Origin: JADFRG01 sp964590515
Lineage (GTDB): Bacteria; Chloroflexota; Anaerolineae; Anaerolineales; E44-bin32
Reading direction: 5' to 3'
Assembly (NCBI GenBank): GCA_964590515.1
Contig: CAZPZD010000006.1
Location: 4,839-68,838, forward strand
Length of the DNA: 64,000 nt
The stretch's first letter is position 1, and each line of letters begins with the position of its first letter. Under the pieces are notes generated by a model that worked only from the letters and a program-made list of their open reading frames with translations, was not told the DNA's origin and made no database searches. Shown one piece after another: positions 43,597 through 53,444 of the stretch. Both the position numbers and the translations under genes were made by a program.

Positions 43597-45869
43597 CGCC
43601 GGGGCGGGTCGTTGGCCATCCTTACCTCCGAAAAGACGCCCATTCTAAGGTCACAGGCGAATATCGCTACGGCATGGACTGGGCGCTGCCGGGAATGCTG
43701 CATGGAGCCGTCGTGCGGAGCCCGTATCCCCACGGGCGGATCGTCGACATCGATGTCAGTGAAGCCAAGAACCTCCCGGGAGTGGCGGCGGTCCTGATCG
43801 GCAGTGACTTGCCCGGAATCTTCCTGCCCGGAGTGGTCAAGGACCAACCTCCGCTGGCCCGCGAGTTAGTACGCTATGTGGGCGAACCCGTTGCGATTGT
43901 TGCAGCAAGCCGATTAGACATCGCCAAAGCGGCGGTACGGGCGGTTCGCATTCGGGTTGACCCGTTGCCGGTTGTCGACGACCCCGAGGCTGCGATGGAA
44001 CCTGACGCGACCTTGGTACACGAAGGCTGGTCGAGCTACGAAGCCTCAGATGGGTTGGTCCGGCAAGGCAACATCTGCTGCCATTCCACCCTGAAACATG
44101 GCGACGTGGAGGCGGGTTTCGCGGGATCCGACCTTGTGGTTGAGGAATCCTTCACGACCGAAAGCGTGCACCAATCGCACGTCGAGCCGCGGGTGGCAAT
44201 TGGCGCCCTGGAGGCCGGCGGACAGGTGGTGGTCTACACCAACACTCAGTTGCCGTATTGGATTCGCACCTGCGTCGCCCACGTCCTTGGGGTCGAAGAG
44301 GCGCTAGTACGAATCGTACCAACCGGGATCGGGGGTGGTTTTGGTTCTAAGTTGTATCCTCAGCTCGAGCCGCTGGTCGCGCTATTGGCCCGAGAGACCG
44401 GCCGGCCGGTGCGAATCGTCACGCCGATCGAGGAGGAGCTTATTGCCGGCCTGCCGAGACATCCCTGCCGAGTGCACCTGAAGACCGGGGTAAAGAGCGA
44501 CGGGACCCTGTGGGCCCGCCAAGCCCGAATGATCATGGACACCGGGGCCTATACCGGCTCAGGTCCTGAGTTGGCCTCAGTCGGCCTGTTGGTCCTGGCG
44601 GGCCCCTATCGGACCCCGAACCTGCAGCTAGACGGATACGCCGTGCTCACCAACAAGACGAACTTTGGCGCCTACCGCGGCCCAGGCGGGCCGCAGGCCG
44701 CATTTGCCCTGGAGTCCCATCTGGATGGGATCGCCGAGCGGTTGGGGATGGACCCGCTGGAGCTGCGTCTTAAGAACATTGTTCAGGATGGCGACGAGGC
44801 CGCCAACGGTCAGGTTCTTCAGGGGGTGGGGATGCGAGAGGTGCTGGAGCGGACCGCCGAGGCTATCGAATGGGGAAGTTCGAACGGCTCCCATCGAGGC
44901 AAGGGCCTGGCTTGCGGCTGGTGGACCACAACCGGCGGCGCCTCCGGTTGCCTGGCCAAGCTCGACATCGGGGGAAAGGTAGTGGTGACCGTCGGCACCC
45001 CGGAAATCGGAACCGGAGCGATCACGGCCGGCGTTCCGCAAGTGATGGCCGAGATGATGGGCATTGCGGTTGAGGACGTCCGAGTAGAGGTAGCCGACAC
45101 GACGGTCGGCCCCTGGGACGCTGGTTCTCAGGGAAGTCGAACCTTGTTCAACGTCGGCCTCGCGGCCCAGTCGGCTGCCCAGGATCTCACGGACCAGATC
45201 AAGGAGTTGGCCGGCGAATTAATGGAAGTTGCGCCGGCAGACGTCGAGTTGAAGGAAGGCGCTGCCGTTGTGGTGGGCGTGCCGGGTCGGCGAATGACAT
45301 TGAAGGAATTGGCCGCCAAGAGCCTGGAGCGCACGGGTGGGCTGCACGGCCGGGGGGTTTCATTCCCGAAGCCGGCGACCTACGACGAATCACGAATGAC
45401 ATCCTGTTTCTATCCGGCATTCCATTACCCCAGCTTCTTTTGTCATGCCGCCGAGGTCGAAGTCGACCCCGGAACCGGAGTCGTGTCGGTCGTGCGTTAC
45501 GTCGCGGCTCACGATGTTGGCTTTGCAGTCAACCCGCAACTGGTGGCCGGTCAGATCCATGGCGGCGCCGTGCAGGGGATTGGCATGGGCCTGATGGAGG
45601 AGATCGTCTACGAGGATGGCCGGGTGGTCAACAACAATTGGACCGATTACAAGCTGCCAACGATTGCAGACGTCCCGGAAATAGAGGCGATCATCGTAGA
45701 GCACCCGGTGGAAGGTGGGCCCTTCGGTATGAAAGGGGTAGGGGAGGCGCCGGTGATCCCACCGCCGGCCGCCCTGGCTAACGCGATCTACCGGGCAGTC
45801 GGCGTACGGCTTCGTGAGTTGCCGATGACGCCTGAGAAGGTTCTGAGGGCGCTGCGGTCCATGGCCTAG
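43593..45869 (+). CDS. Xanthine dehydrogenase-family molybdopterin subunit
   Basis: The 758-residue catalytic subunit binds molybdopterin cytosine dinucleotide. It shows GGGFGSKLYPQLE near residue 249, YRGPGGPQAAFALE near 352, and the catalytic Glu in KGVGEAPVIPP near residue 715. Substrate is uncertain: hydroxylation of purines, aldehydes, CO or other heterocycles all occur in this family. The CO-dehydrogenase loop with AYRCSFR is absent, so CO is unlikely. Convergent with the XdhC gene, overlapping by 4 bases. Confidence 0.93.
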   Translation: MTPGRVVGHPYLRKDAHSKVTGEYRYGMDWALPGMLHGAVVRSPYPHGRIVDIDVSEAKNLPGVAAVLIGSDLPGIFLPGVVKDQPPLARELVRYVGEPVAIVAASRLDIAKAAVRAVRIRVDPLPVVDDPEAAMEPDATLVHEGWSSYEASDGLVRQGNICCHSTLKHGDVEAGFAGSDLVVEESFTTESVHQSHVEPRVAIGALEAGGQVVVYTNTQLPYWIRTCVAHVLGVEEALVRIVPTGIGGGFGSKLYPQLEPLVALLARETGRPVRIVTPIEEELIAGLPRHPCRVHLKTGVKSDGTLWARQARMIMDTGAYTGSGPELASVGLLVLAGPYRTPNLQLDGYAVLTNKTNFGAYRGPGGPQAAFALESHLDGIAERLGMDPLELRLKNIVQDGDEAANGQVLQGVGMREVLERTAEAIEWGSSNGSHRGKGLACGWWTTTGGASGCLAKLDIGGKVVVTVGTPEIGTGAITAGVPQVMAEMMGIAVEDVRVEVADTTVGPWDAGSQGSRTLFNVGLAAQSAAQDLTDQIKELAGELMEVAPADVELKEGAAVVVGVPGRRMTLKELAAKSLERTGGLHGRGVSFPKPATYDESRMTSCFYPAFHYPSFFCHAAEVEVDPGTGVVSVVRYVAAHDVGFAVNPQLVAGQIHGGAVQGIGMGLMEEIVYEDGRVVNNNWTDYKLPTIADVPEIEAIIVEHPVEGGPFGMKGVGEAPVIPPPAALANAIYRAVGVRLRELPMTPEKVLRALRSMA

Positions 45870-46903
45870 GCCTCGGCCCCATTACGGGCGGCCACGATCT
45901 CGGCCATGATCGATAAGGCGATCTCCTCAGGGCTCTCGGCGCCCAACTCGAGACCCACAGGGCCATGCAGCCGCTCCAGATCCGAATCCGAAAGGCCTTG
46001 GGCCTTGAGCCGCTCCAGCCGCTTGGCCTGGGTTGTCCGGCTTCCCAAGGCCCCTACATAGAAGGCCGCGGAAGGCAGTGCCAGCGTGAGGGCCGGCTCG
46101 TCGATTTTGGGATCGTGCGAGAGGGTGACGACGGCCGTTGACTTGGTCAGTGGGAACTCCCTGAAGGCTTCCCCGGGCCAGGCCGGGATCAGGCGATCCA
46201 CACCCGGGAAGCGTGCTTCGGTGGCGAACGCCCGGCGCGGGTCCACGATCACCGTCCGATAGCCCATCGTCTTGGCGAGCTGGGCCAGGGGAATGGCGAT
46301 GTGCGCGCCGCCAACGATCACCAGAGTTGGCGGGGGCGGGAGCACGTCGATAAAGGCCTGCACCGGCTGCCCGACCCCTGCCAGTTCGGCGACTTCGGAT
46401 TGCTCGGCCTGCCTCGCCCGCTCGACTGCAGGCTGCTCAAGTCCCGCATCCAGGTTGCCGAAGCGCTGCGCCGGGTCTTCAGTATTCAGGCTGAGCTTCC
46501 GTCCGAGCAGCGCTTGCGGCCCTTTCACGACCGTTACCGTCGCGGCAGGAACCTCGGCTTCGACCAATTGGCGGACAAAGTTGAAATGATCGGGGTCCAG
46601 CCGCTCGACAAATACATCGAGGCTCCCTCCGCAGGCCAATCCGACTTGCCAGGCGGTCTCGTCCGCCACCCCGAAGTGCAGCAGCCGCGGGGTCCCGTCC
46701 TTCAGGACCTGTAGTCCCTCCGCCGCCACCGCCGACTCAACGCAGCCGCCGCTGACCGAGCCGGTGATCTCGCCGCTCGCGTTGACCGCCATCTTGGCGC
46801 CTTGTTGACGGGGCGAGGATCCCCACGTTTGAACGACGGTCGCCAGCGCGATCGGAAAATCGTGTTCACGCCAGCGAATAAGGTCAGGCAAGATGTCACG
46901 CAT
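45866..46903 (-). CDS. XdhC/CoxI-family molybdoenzyme maturation protein
   Basis: A 345-residue protein that binds molybdenum cofactor and helps insert the sulfurated form into xanthine dehydrogenase-type enzymes. The N-terminal domain has GSSPRQQGAKMAV and the C-rich SVSGGCVESAV; the C-terminal Rossmann domain has LVIVGGAHIAIPLAQLAK and VIVDPR. It faces the molybdoenzyme genes, its probable client. Coupled to the next gene by TAATG. Confidence 0.9.
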   Translation of the reverse strand: MRDILPDLIRWREHDFPIALATVVQTWGSSPRQQGAKMAVNASGEITGSVSGGCVESAVAAEGLQVLKDGTPRLLHFGVADETAWQVGLACGGSLDVFVERLDPDHFNFVRQLVEAEVPAATVTVVKGPQALLGRKLSLNTEDPAQRFGNLDAGLEQPAVERARQAEQSEVAELAGVGQPVQAFIDVLPPPPTLVIVGGAHIAIPLAQLAKTMGYRTVIVDPRRAFATEARFPGVDRLIPAWPGEAFREFPLTKSTAVVTLSHDPKIDEPALTLALPSAAFYVGALGSRTTQAKRLERLKAQGLSDSDLERLHGPVGLELGAESPEEIALSIMAEIVAARNGAEA

Positions 46904-48093
46904 TAGCCAGGCTCAACCGCTCGGATCCGTCCCTGCAGGTCGCTCGCTTTGAAGGGCCCCGGCTCAGCGATAAGGGCGCGGGCCGCCTCGACCTGACCCC
47001 AGGTGTCCCACAGGAGGGTCCCCCGCACTCGGCCGCCCTCCAAGTAGTAAATCACACCCTTCTTGAGCGGCTCGATCCAATCCGCGACCAGTTCGAGGCG
47101 GGGATCGAGAATCCCGACCGCCTCGTAACCAAAGTCGAACAAATCGGAATAGAAATAAGGCAGGTGGTCATAGCGCACGGCCGTCCCCGCCATCGATTTC
47201 CCGGCCAGGGTGCCCATCGTGACCGAGTTATCCACGTGCTCGACCCGCATCCGGCGGCCCAACGCGGGATTGTGGAAGCGGGCCACGTCACCGGCGGCGT
47301 AGATCGCCGGATCGCTGGTCTGAAGGGAGGGTTTGACCACGATTCCGTCGTCGGTCTCAAGCCCGGCGTCCACGGCCAACTTTGTGTTCGGCACGATGCC
47401 GAGACCGGCTACCACCGCCTCGGCCGGCAGGATCTTGCCGGACTGAGTGCGGACCCGAATCGAGCCCGCGGCGCGCTCAATGCCTTCGATGGTCTCGCCG
47501 GGCAGGACCTCGACCCCTTTCCCGCGGTAGTAATCATTGAGAAATGAACTGAGCTCTGCCGGAAACTGCTGGGCACCGATTCCGGCCTCGGGGAAGATCA
47601 GGGTTACCCGTCTGCCGACCATGGTCAACGCCGCAGCCAACTCCGATCCGATGAATCCACCCCCGATGACCACGAACCGCTCGACGGTGTCGGCCAGCGC
47701 TCTCAACTTGCGGTAATCGGCGAGATCGCGGAAATAGATCACGCAGTCGCCGTCCTCGGCCAATCGGCGCGGTGTGCCGCCAGTCGCCAGCAATAACTTC
47801 CCGTAGTGGTATTCAGTCCCCCGATCGTCGCGGACGAGTTTGTCGGTCGGATCGAGCTCCAGCGCCGTTCGCCCGAGGTGGAGCTCCACGCCCTGATCGG
47901 CAGTGCCCAGCCAGATTTTGTCGAGGGGTTTGCCTTTCCACAAGCCTTTGGAGAGCGGGGGGCGCCTGTAAGGGGGATCCGGCTCGGTGCTGAGCAGCCC
48001 CAGTGACCCACTGGGATCGAGCGATCGGATCCCCTGCACCGCGGCGTTCGCCGCCATGCCTCCGCCGATGATCAGGTACTTGAAATCCGGCAT
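46903..48093 (-). CDS. FAD-dependent pyridine nucleotide-disulphide-type reductase
   Basis: A ~396-residue oxidoreductase of the ferredoxin/rubredoxin reductase-like group. FAD motif IIGGGMAANAAV at the N-terminus, NAD-binding FVVIGGGFIGSELAAAL near residue 149, and the second FAD motif IYAAGDVARFHNP near residue 270. It may supply or accept electrons for the nearby molybdoenzyme; partner unknown. ATG 48093 (MPDFKYLIIG) is preferred over the in-frame start at 48126. Confidence 0.85.
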   Translation of the reverse strand: MPDFKYLIIGGGMAANAAVQGIRSLDPSGSLGLLSTEPDPPYRRPPLSKGLWKGKPLDKIWLGTADQGVELHLGRTALELDPTDKLVRDDRGTEYHYGKLLLATGGTPRRLAEDGDCVIYFRDLADYRKLRALADTVERFVVIGGGFIGSELAAALTMVGRRVTLIFPEAGIGAQQFPAELSSFLNDYYRGKGVEVLPGETIEGIERAAGSIRVRTQSGKILPAEAVVAGLGIVPNTKLAVDAGLETDDGIVVKPSLQTSDPAIYAAGDVARFHNPALGRRMRVEHVDNSVTMGTLAGKSMAGTAVRYDHLPYFYSDLFDFGYEAVGILDPRLELVADWIEPLKKGVIYYLEGGRVRGTLLWDTWGQVEAARALIAEPGPFKASDLQGRIRAVEPG

Positions 48094-48160
48094 CCGGGCT
48101 CTTTCACTCGAGCGGTTGTGGTGCAATTCTACTCTCCCGCGGCGAGTGAGGTGATTGCAC

Positions 48161-48166
48161 TACAAT
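48161..48166 (+). promoter_or_regulatory. -10 box of the beta-helix lipoprotein gene
   Basis: TACAAT, 24 bases before GTG 48191; no clear -35. A TAGAAT on the opposite strand about 30 bases away may serve the reductase gene. Confidence 0.4.
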
Positions 48167-48190
48167 TCGTTCAGCAGGTAGGGCACCAGC

Positions 48191-49423
48191 GTGAGATACA
48201 TTCTGGCCTTCTTTCGTGCGCTCTTGACCCTCGCGGGGCTGCTGGTCCTGGCGGGTTGTGCTTACCTCGCCTTCTGGCCGGTGGCTCAGGATCTTCCGAC
48301 CGGGCCGGCCGAGCCCAGCCCGGGCCACGCCATCCCATGCGAGGCCAAGCGGGTCCCGATCAGCCTCTCTCCTAGGACCATCCAGGTGCGGCCGGGAGGC
48401 AGCATTCAAGAAGCCGTTGATGAAGCCCAGCCCGGTGACACGATCCGAGTGGCGCCCGGCACTTACCGCGAATCGGTGCTGGTCGAGCTCCCGAACTTGA
48501 CCCTGATTGGGCAGGAGGCCGGGGGCCGACGGCCGGTCCTGGCCGGAGAAGGAAAAAGGGAGAACGGGCTGGTCGTGTGCGCGGCTGCCTTCGAGCTGGA
48601 AGGTTTCGAGCTGCGCGATTACACCGGCAACGGGGTGCTGGTCCAGGGGACCTCGAACGTCACTCTGCGCGACTTGATCGCTGATCACACCGGCGAGTAT
48701 GGTCTCTTTGCGGTCAAGTCCAGTCAGGTCGTGATCGAGGGTTCAGTCGCCATCGGGGCCAGCGACACCGGGATCTATATCGGTCAATCACAGGACGTGA
48801 CCGTGAGCAATAATGAGGCGACCGAAAATGTATCCGGCTTTGAGATTGAGAACTCCTCCCAGGTCGTGCTTCAGGACAACTACGCTCACGGGAATACCGC
48901 GGGCGTGCTGGTGTTCGTGCTCCCGGATCTGGACCAGAAACGCGGCCTCGACAATCTGATCCGCGGGAACCGAATCCTCGGCAACAATCGGCCGAACTTC
49001 GCATCGGAAGAAGATATAGTCTCGCAGGTACCTCCCGGCATCGGAATCCTGATCATGGCCGCGGACCGCACCGAAGTTACCGATAACGAGATTCGGGACA
49101 ACCGCTCGGCCGGAATTGCGCTGATCAGCCTGAAGGAACTGTTCCCGGATCGCCAACGGTTCGACGTTGGAACGGAGACGGAGGGAAGCTGGATCCACGA
49201 CAACCGGGTCGAGGGGAATGGGGCCGACCCGGCCCCCGCTCTGACGGAAGCCGGGTTGCCAGGAGTGGATCTGCTTTGGGGCGCGAGCGGCTGGGACAAC
49301 GCCTGGTTGGAGCGTCAGGGGACCCGCTTCCCACGGGTGCTCCCGGGGGAGAACTGGCCGGGTTTTCTGCACGTGGGCTACTGGCGGGCGTTGACCCTCG
49401 CCCGGACTCTTTCCCGCCCGTGA
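48191..49423 (+). CDS. Parallel beta-helix repeat lipoprotein (NosD-like)
   Basis: A 410-residue secreted protein with a lipobox (LVLAGC, Cys23). Residues ~65-330 carry many short repeats of the pectin-lyase/NosD type (e.g. TLRDLIADHTGEYGLF, VTVSNNEATENVSGFEIENS), predicting a right-handed beta-helix. The opening SIQEAVDEAQPGDTIRVAPGTY is typical. Possible roles are polysaccharide binding or copper insertion; no enzyme signature is visible. Its end overlaps the convergent fdhD gene by 46 bases. Confidence 0.85.
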   Translation: MRYILAFFRALLTLAGLLVLAGCAYLAFWPVAQDLPTGPAEPSPGHAIPCEAKRVPISLSPRTIQVRPGGSIQEAVDEAQPGDTIRVAPGTYRESVLVELPNLTLIGQEAGGRRPVLAGEGKRENGLVVCAAAFELEGFELRDYTGNGVLVQGTSNVTLRDLIADHTGEYGLFAVKSSQVVIEGSVAIGASDTGIYIGQSQDVTVSNNEATENVSGFEIENSSQVVLQDNYAHGNTAGVLVFVLPDLDQKRGLDNLIRGNRILGNNRPNFASEEDIVSQVPPGIGILIMAADRTEVTDNEIRDNRSAGIALISLKELFPDRQRFDVGTETEGSWIHDNRVEGNGADPAPALTEAGLPGVDLLWGASGWDNAWLERQGTRFPRVLPGENWPGFLHVGYWRALTLARTLSRP

Positions 49424-50238
49424 TAGATGTTGAATCGCCCATCCCGCAGGAATCCCGCCAGCGTGACGTTGAAGGCCCTGGCTAGGTCGACGGCCAGACT
49501 GCTGGGGGCGGAGATGGCGCACACCACCGGTGCCCCGGCCACGATGAGTTTCTGCAGGATCTCATAGCCGGCTCGGCCGCTCACCAGAACGATGCGTTGA
49601 GTCCAGGGAAGCAATCCGCGCAACAGGGCCCACCCGATGAGCTTGTCCACCGCGTTGTGTCGCCCGACGTCTTCCCGCAGCGCAATCAACTCTCCGCTCA
49701 GGTCGAAGAGGGCCGCGGCGTGCAAACCGCCGGTGGCCTCGAAGACTCCCTGCTGGGCCCGCAGCTTGGCTGCCAGGGCCAGGATGACTTCCTGGGCGAC
49801 CTCCGGCCCGGGAGGCAGCGGGCGCAAATCGCGTCGCTCGAGCGATTCTAGTCCGGCCTTACCGCACACTCCGCACGCGCTGCTGGTGAAGGTGCTGCGC
49901 TCCAGGCTCTGCAGCTCGGGAAGCTTGCTGCTGAGCAGTTCAACGTGCACGATGTTGTAGCGGGAGGCCTCGGTGAGGTCTGGCTCGCGACAGTAGCTGA
50001 TCCGGGCGATCGCATGCCGGTCGGGGATTATTCCTTCGGTGTAGAGCAAGCCAGCCGCCAATTCGAAGTCACTGCCTGGGGTGCGCATCGTGACCGTGAG
50101 AGCCTTTCGGGCTCCACCCGCCAGCAGGCGGATCTCCATCGGTTCTTCGGTCGCCAGCAGGTCGTCCCGCTGCGACCAATCCCCATCTGACACCCGCCAG
50201 AGCCGAGAGCGGGTCTTACTCCCCGGGCGAGGCAACAT
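49378..50238 (-). CDS. fdhD: Formate dehydrogenase sulfurtransferase FdhD
   Basis: Transfers sulphur to the molybdenum cofactor of formate dehydrogenases. The ~286-residue protein has the essential Cys loop SSACGVCGK and the conserved SGRAGYEILQKL, GAPVVCAISAPSSLAV and NVTLAGFLRDGRFNIY segments. After FNIY it continues about 13 residues into the neighbouring gene's overlap, longer than usual. ATG 50238 overlaps the oxidoreductase end; GTG 50193 is an alternative. Confidence 0.92.
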   Translation of the reverse strand: MLPRPGSKTRSRLWRVSDGDWSQRDDLLATEEPMEIRLLAGGARKALTVTMRTPGSDFELAAGLLYTEGIIPDRHAIARISYCREPDLTEASRYNIVHVELLSSKLPELQSLERSTFTSSACGVCGKAGLESLERRDLRPLPPGPEVAQEVILALAAKLRAQQGVFEATGGLHAAALFDLSGELIALREDVGRHNAVDKLIGWALLRGLLPWTQRIVLVSGRAGYEILQKLIVAGAPVVCAISAPSSLAVDLARAFNVTLAGFLRDGRFNIYHGRERVRARVNARQ

Positions 50239-52689
50239 CGCGCACCTCCAGTTTCTCAAGCCAGACCGCCGCGTTGTAGTCGGGGATTCCCGACTTCGGC
50301 GAGCGGCGGTGACGATCGATTAGGACATTCCCCTCCGGCCAGTGCAGCTGCAGGTTGCCGGGCCGAACCGGCGCGATCTGCGCCCGTCCGGTGAAGCTGC
50401 CGATCGGGTTGCTGAGCCGGATTCGATCGCCGTCGCGCAGCCCAAGCCGGCCGGCGTCGGCCGGGCTGATGAGCACCGTTTCCCGACCGGCCCCGGTAAG
50501 CTGGTCGCGCGCCTCGTGGATCATGCTATTGAACTGCTTGCCACGCCGGGTGCTGACCATGAAGGCCCCCTCAGGCACGTCCGCCTTCGGAGGCGCGACC
50601 GGTGTGAAGTGGGCCTTGCCGTCCGGGGTGGGGAACTGCCAGTCCCAGCAGAGCTGCGGTCCGCCGTACTGGAATTGGTCGCCAGGCTTCTCCAGTCGCT
50701 CGATTCCAGCATACTCCGGAATCACCCGCCCAATCTCGGCCCGAATGGCGACTGTGTCCTTGAACTCGAGTAGGCCGGCCAGCATTGGGCGGGCCCGGCG
50801 CGCCAGCTCGGTGAAGACTTGCCATTCCTGGCGTGCCTCAGCCGGGCGCGGTCCGCGGATTTCGGGGCTCAAGATGACTCGCCGCTCGGTGCTGGTTTGG
50901 GTCACCGCACCGGGTCCTTCATAGCGGGTGGCGGCCGGCAGCAGCAAGACCGCCTCGCCGGCCTCGAGCAGCATTTGCCGGTTCAATACCAGATCGAGGT
51001 GCACCCGCAGCGGCACGGCCTCGAGCGCCTCTCGAACATAGTCGGGCTCGGGCAGCACGTCCAGGAAGTTTCCTCCGGCTGCAAACAACAAATCCAGCCT
51101 GCCTTCGTGGGCGGCGTCAATCATTTCTGGCGCCGTCCGCCCTGGGGTGGAGGGAATTTCGAAGCCGTACAGGCCGCCGAGCCAAGCGGCGGATCGCGAA
51201 TCAATGGCGAGTCCACCCGGGAAGGCGGTCGCATAGGCTCCCATCTCGGCGCCGCCCTGCACTCCGGAGTGGCCGCGGATCGGCATCAGCCCGCACTTCT
51301 GGCGACCGACGAACCCGCGGGTGAGCGCCAGATTCACAATTGCACTGACCGTGTCTTCACCGAATTCGTGCTGGGTGACCCCCATCGACCACACAAAGAC
51401 TGCAGTTTGGGCCGTAGAAATCATGCGGGCGAAGGCGAGCATGTCGTCCCGGCTGGCGCCGGAGGCCCGTTCGAGCTCCTCCCAAGGCTGCTGCTCGAGC
51501 TGGGCGGCCAACTCCTCGAAATCGCTTGTGCGTTCCTTCACAAAGTGCGAATCGATCCAGTCCTCGGCGATCAGGTGCTTGATCGTTCCATTCAGGAAGG
51601 CAATGTCGCCCCCGGTGTGAATGAGGAATGTCTGGTCGGCGAGCTTCGTCCCAAATAGCGCACTCTCCAGGACGGAGGGGACCCAGTAGCGCTGCATTCC
51701 GGGCTCGGCAAAGCTGTTCAGGACCGCGATCCGAGTGCCGGCTTTCTTGGCGTAGTGCAGATACTTGACGGCCACCGGCTGGCTGTTGGCGACGTTGCAG
51801 CCGATGAACACGATCAAATCGCTGCCGATCCAGTCCCGGTACGAGCAGGTCGTGGCCGCGACCCCGAGCGCGTGCTTCAGGGCACTGGTGCTGGGAGAGT
51901 GGCAGACTCGGGCCGCATTGTCGATGGAGTTGGTGCCGAGCGCCCGGACCGCCTTTTGGGCGGCGTAGTACGACTCGTTCGACATACCCCGGCTGGTGAG
52001 GTAGAAGCCCAGCCGCTCCGGCCGGGAGGCCTGAATCTGGCGAACGATCCGCTCGAAAGCCTCGTCCCAGCTGATTCGGTGGAACCCCAAATCGGCTCGC
52101 CGGCGCAGCATTGGGTAGGGTAGGCGGCCGAGGGACTGGAGCTCGGCATTCGATTTGCCGCGCAGGAGACCGACATCCGACAGAAGCTCCGGGTCCATCT
52201 CCCCCATCGTGTTGAGCTGCAGCAAGCGCAGCCGGATGTTGCAGAGGTGGATGCCTTCCAGAGTCCAGTCCTTGAGGCCGATCGTGCCAAGCGAGCAGCC
52301 ATCGCAGACGCCCTGATCCAAGATCCGCCAGGCGTGCCCGAGCTGGCGCCGGTTCTGCCAGATCGCCCGGAAGACCTCGCGGAAGTTTCGGGGCCGCTGT
52401 TCACCGATCCCGAACGGTTTCCAGCTTGCCCACAAGGCTGGCGTCCATCCGATCAGTGGGAGCCGACGCATGGATTTCAATGATATCCGACTCGGATCGG
52501 GTGGCGGCNNNNNNNNNNNNNNNNNNNNNNNNNNNNNNNNNNNNNNNNNNNNNNNNNNNNNNNNNNNNNNNNNNNNNNNNNNNNNNNNNNNNNNNNNNNN
52601 NNNNNNNNCAGTGGGAGCCGACGCATGGATTTCAATGATATCCGACTCGGATCGGGTGGCGGCCGAAGACGCCCAGCTACGCCCCGCAC
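50216..52689 (-). CDS. Molybdopterin oxidoreductase, Cys-type formate dehydrogenase-like (split by a false gap)
   Basis: Removing the 100 N and one copy of the 55-base duplicate gives one frame of 772 residues starting at GTG 52689, with an in-frame stop directly before it. CDGC (Cys77, Cys80) and LCN (Cys98) are candidate iron-sulphur or structural ligands. The metal ligand is Cys211 in NAARVCHSPS, the position of Sec or Cys in formate dehydrogenases, followed by the conserved His212. The long molybdopterin-binding C-terminus ends near the fdhD start. It belongs to the FdhF/YdeP-like family; with fdhD adjacent, formate oxidation is the leading guess. Confidence 0.85.
52454..52663. repeat. 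55-bp exact duplication flanking a 100-N gap (assembly artefact)
   Basis: Bases 52454-52508 and 52609-52663 are identical, with the N gap between (52509-52608). This is the pattern of two contigs that share a k-mer-length overlap but were scaffolded instead of merged. Deleting 155 bases restores an intact reading frame. Confidence 0.95.
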
Positions 52690-52728
52690 TTAGCGATATG
52701 ATTAGGGCTTAGTGCAGGGAGGCTCGGG

Positions 52729-53253
52729 ATGGAGACCACGAATCGGGGGGCAGTAGTCGTCGGACTGCTGCTGATTTCTACCGGGGCAGTGTTCCTGCTG
52801 GTCAACTTGCTCCCCGGCCTCGATATTGGGCAGATGTGGCCCGGTATTTTCTTTGCCATCGCGGCGGCGCTGCTGCTGCCGCCCGTCATTCTGCCCAGCC
52901 ACCGGCACGCGCTGGCCGGATTCGTGATCCCGGGAGTCATCCTGCTCGTGCTGGGGCTGATCCTGACCTATCAAGTGATCACTGACGATTGGGAATCCTG
53001 GGCCTACGCCTGGGCGCTCATTCCAGGCAGCGTGGGCGCGGGCCTCTGGGTGGCAGCCCGGATGGGCTTTTGGGGATCGGGCGCCTCGACCGTTGGGCTA
53101 TGGCTGCTCGGCGGCAGCCTGGTCGGGTTCGTGAGTTTCTCGGCCTTCCTGGGTGGCGACAGTCCGCTGGCCCAGGGCGCGCCGGCGGCCTTGATCGCGC
53201 TCGGGGCAGTGATCACAGCCTCCGCGTTGATCCGCAGACCGAAAGACCAGTAG
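52729..53253 (+). CDS. Small polytopic membrane protein, LiaI/LiaF-like TM type
   Basis: A 174-residue protein with about five or six transmembrane helices and short loops, basic at the C-terminus (RRPKDQ). The opening GAVVVGLLLISTGAVFLLVNLLPGLDIGQMWPGIF resembles the LiaF-like/DUF5668 transmembrane region seen in cell-envelope stress proteins. No enzymatic motif. AGGGAGG precedes ATG 52729; TATGAT at 52697 is a possible -10. Divergent from the molybdoenzyme. Confidence 0.7.
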   Translation: METTNRGAVVVGLLLISTGAVFLLVNLLPGLDIGQMWPGIFFAIAAALLLPPVILPSHRHALAGFVIPGVILLVLGLILTYQVITDDWESWAYAWALIPGSVGAGLWVAARMGFWGSGASTVGLWLLGGSLVGFVSFSAFLGGDSPLAQGAPAALIALGAVITASALIRRPKDQ

Positions 53254-53312
53254 CCGAGGCGAGGACTCGGGCGCGGGGTCCGGCGATCCCGTGATTTTCC
53301 TCGCCGGCGTTA

Positions 53313-53339
53313 TTGACTCCGCGGTCGACTGCATATAGA
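53313..53339 (+). promoter_or_regulatory. Promoter upstream of the SpeD-like gene
   Basis: TTGACT (53313-53318) and TATAGA (53334-53339), spacing 15, on the short side. The expected start is about 53346, giving a long 140-base leader. Confidence 0.5.
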
Positions 53340-53345
53340 CTCTTC

Positions 53346-53444
53346 CATACTGGATTGATCGTACAACCTACCCTTGTCCTCTCCTGGACTGACGGAGACA
53401 GGGAGTGCTCTCGCAAAGGCGGGGCCACCCCAGTCTTTTTTTTT
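53346..53444 (+). ncRNA. Structured leader or small RNA before the SpeD-like gene
   Basis: CCTTGT (about 53372) pairs with ACAGGG (53398). Inside, CTCC (53381) pairs with GGAG (53394) around a 9-base loop that contains GACTG. That loop can pair with CAGTC at 53431, directly before nine T. So a hairpin with a loop-3' pairing, or alternatively a terminator, can form. It lies 45 bases before the start codon. Riboswitch or attenuator identity is inference. Confidence 0.45.
53387..53444 (+). terminator. Terminator-like element before the SpeD-like gene
   Basis: Nine T at 53436-53444 follow CAGTC, which can pair with GACTG 40 bases upstream. A local GGGG-CCA-CCCC stem (53421-53430) also precedes the T-tract. 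It could end the upstream membrane-protein mRNA or attenuate the downstream gene. Confidence 0.6.

Noticed and set aside
52454..52663. 55-bp repeats as insertion-sequence direct repeats
   Set aside because: They abut a 100-N gap exactly, and the reading frame is restored when one copy is removed. Target duplications are normally 2-14 bases.
53398..53435. Resemblance of ACAGGG...CGCAAAGGC...GGGGCC to the c-di-GMP-I riboswitch core
   Set aside because: The spacing between the conserved blocks is far too short for the first hairpin and the tetraloop receptor; only scattered identity.
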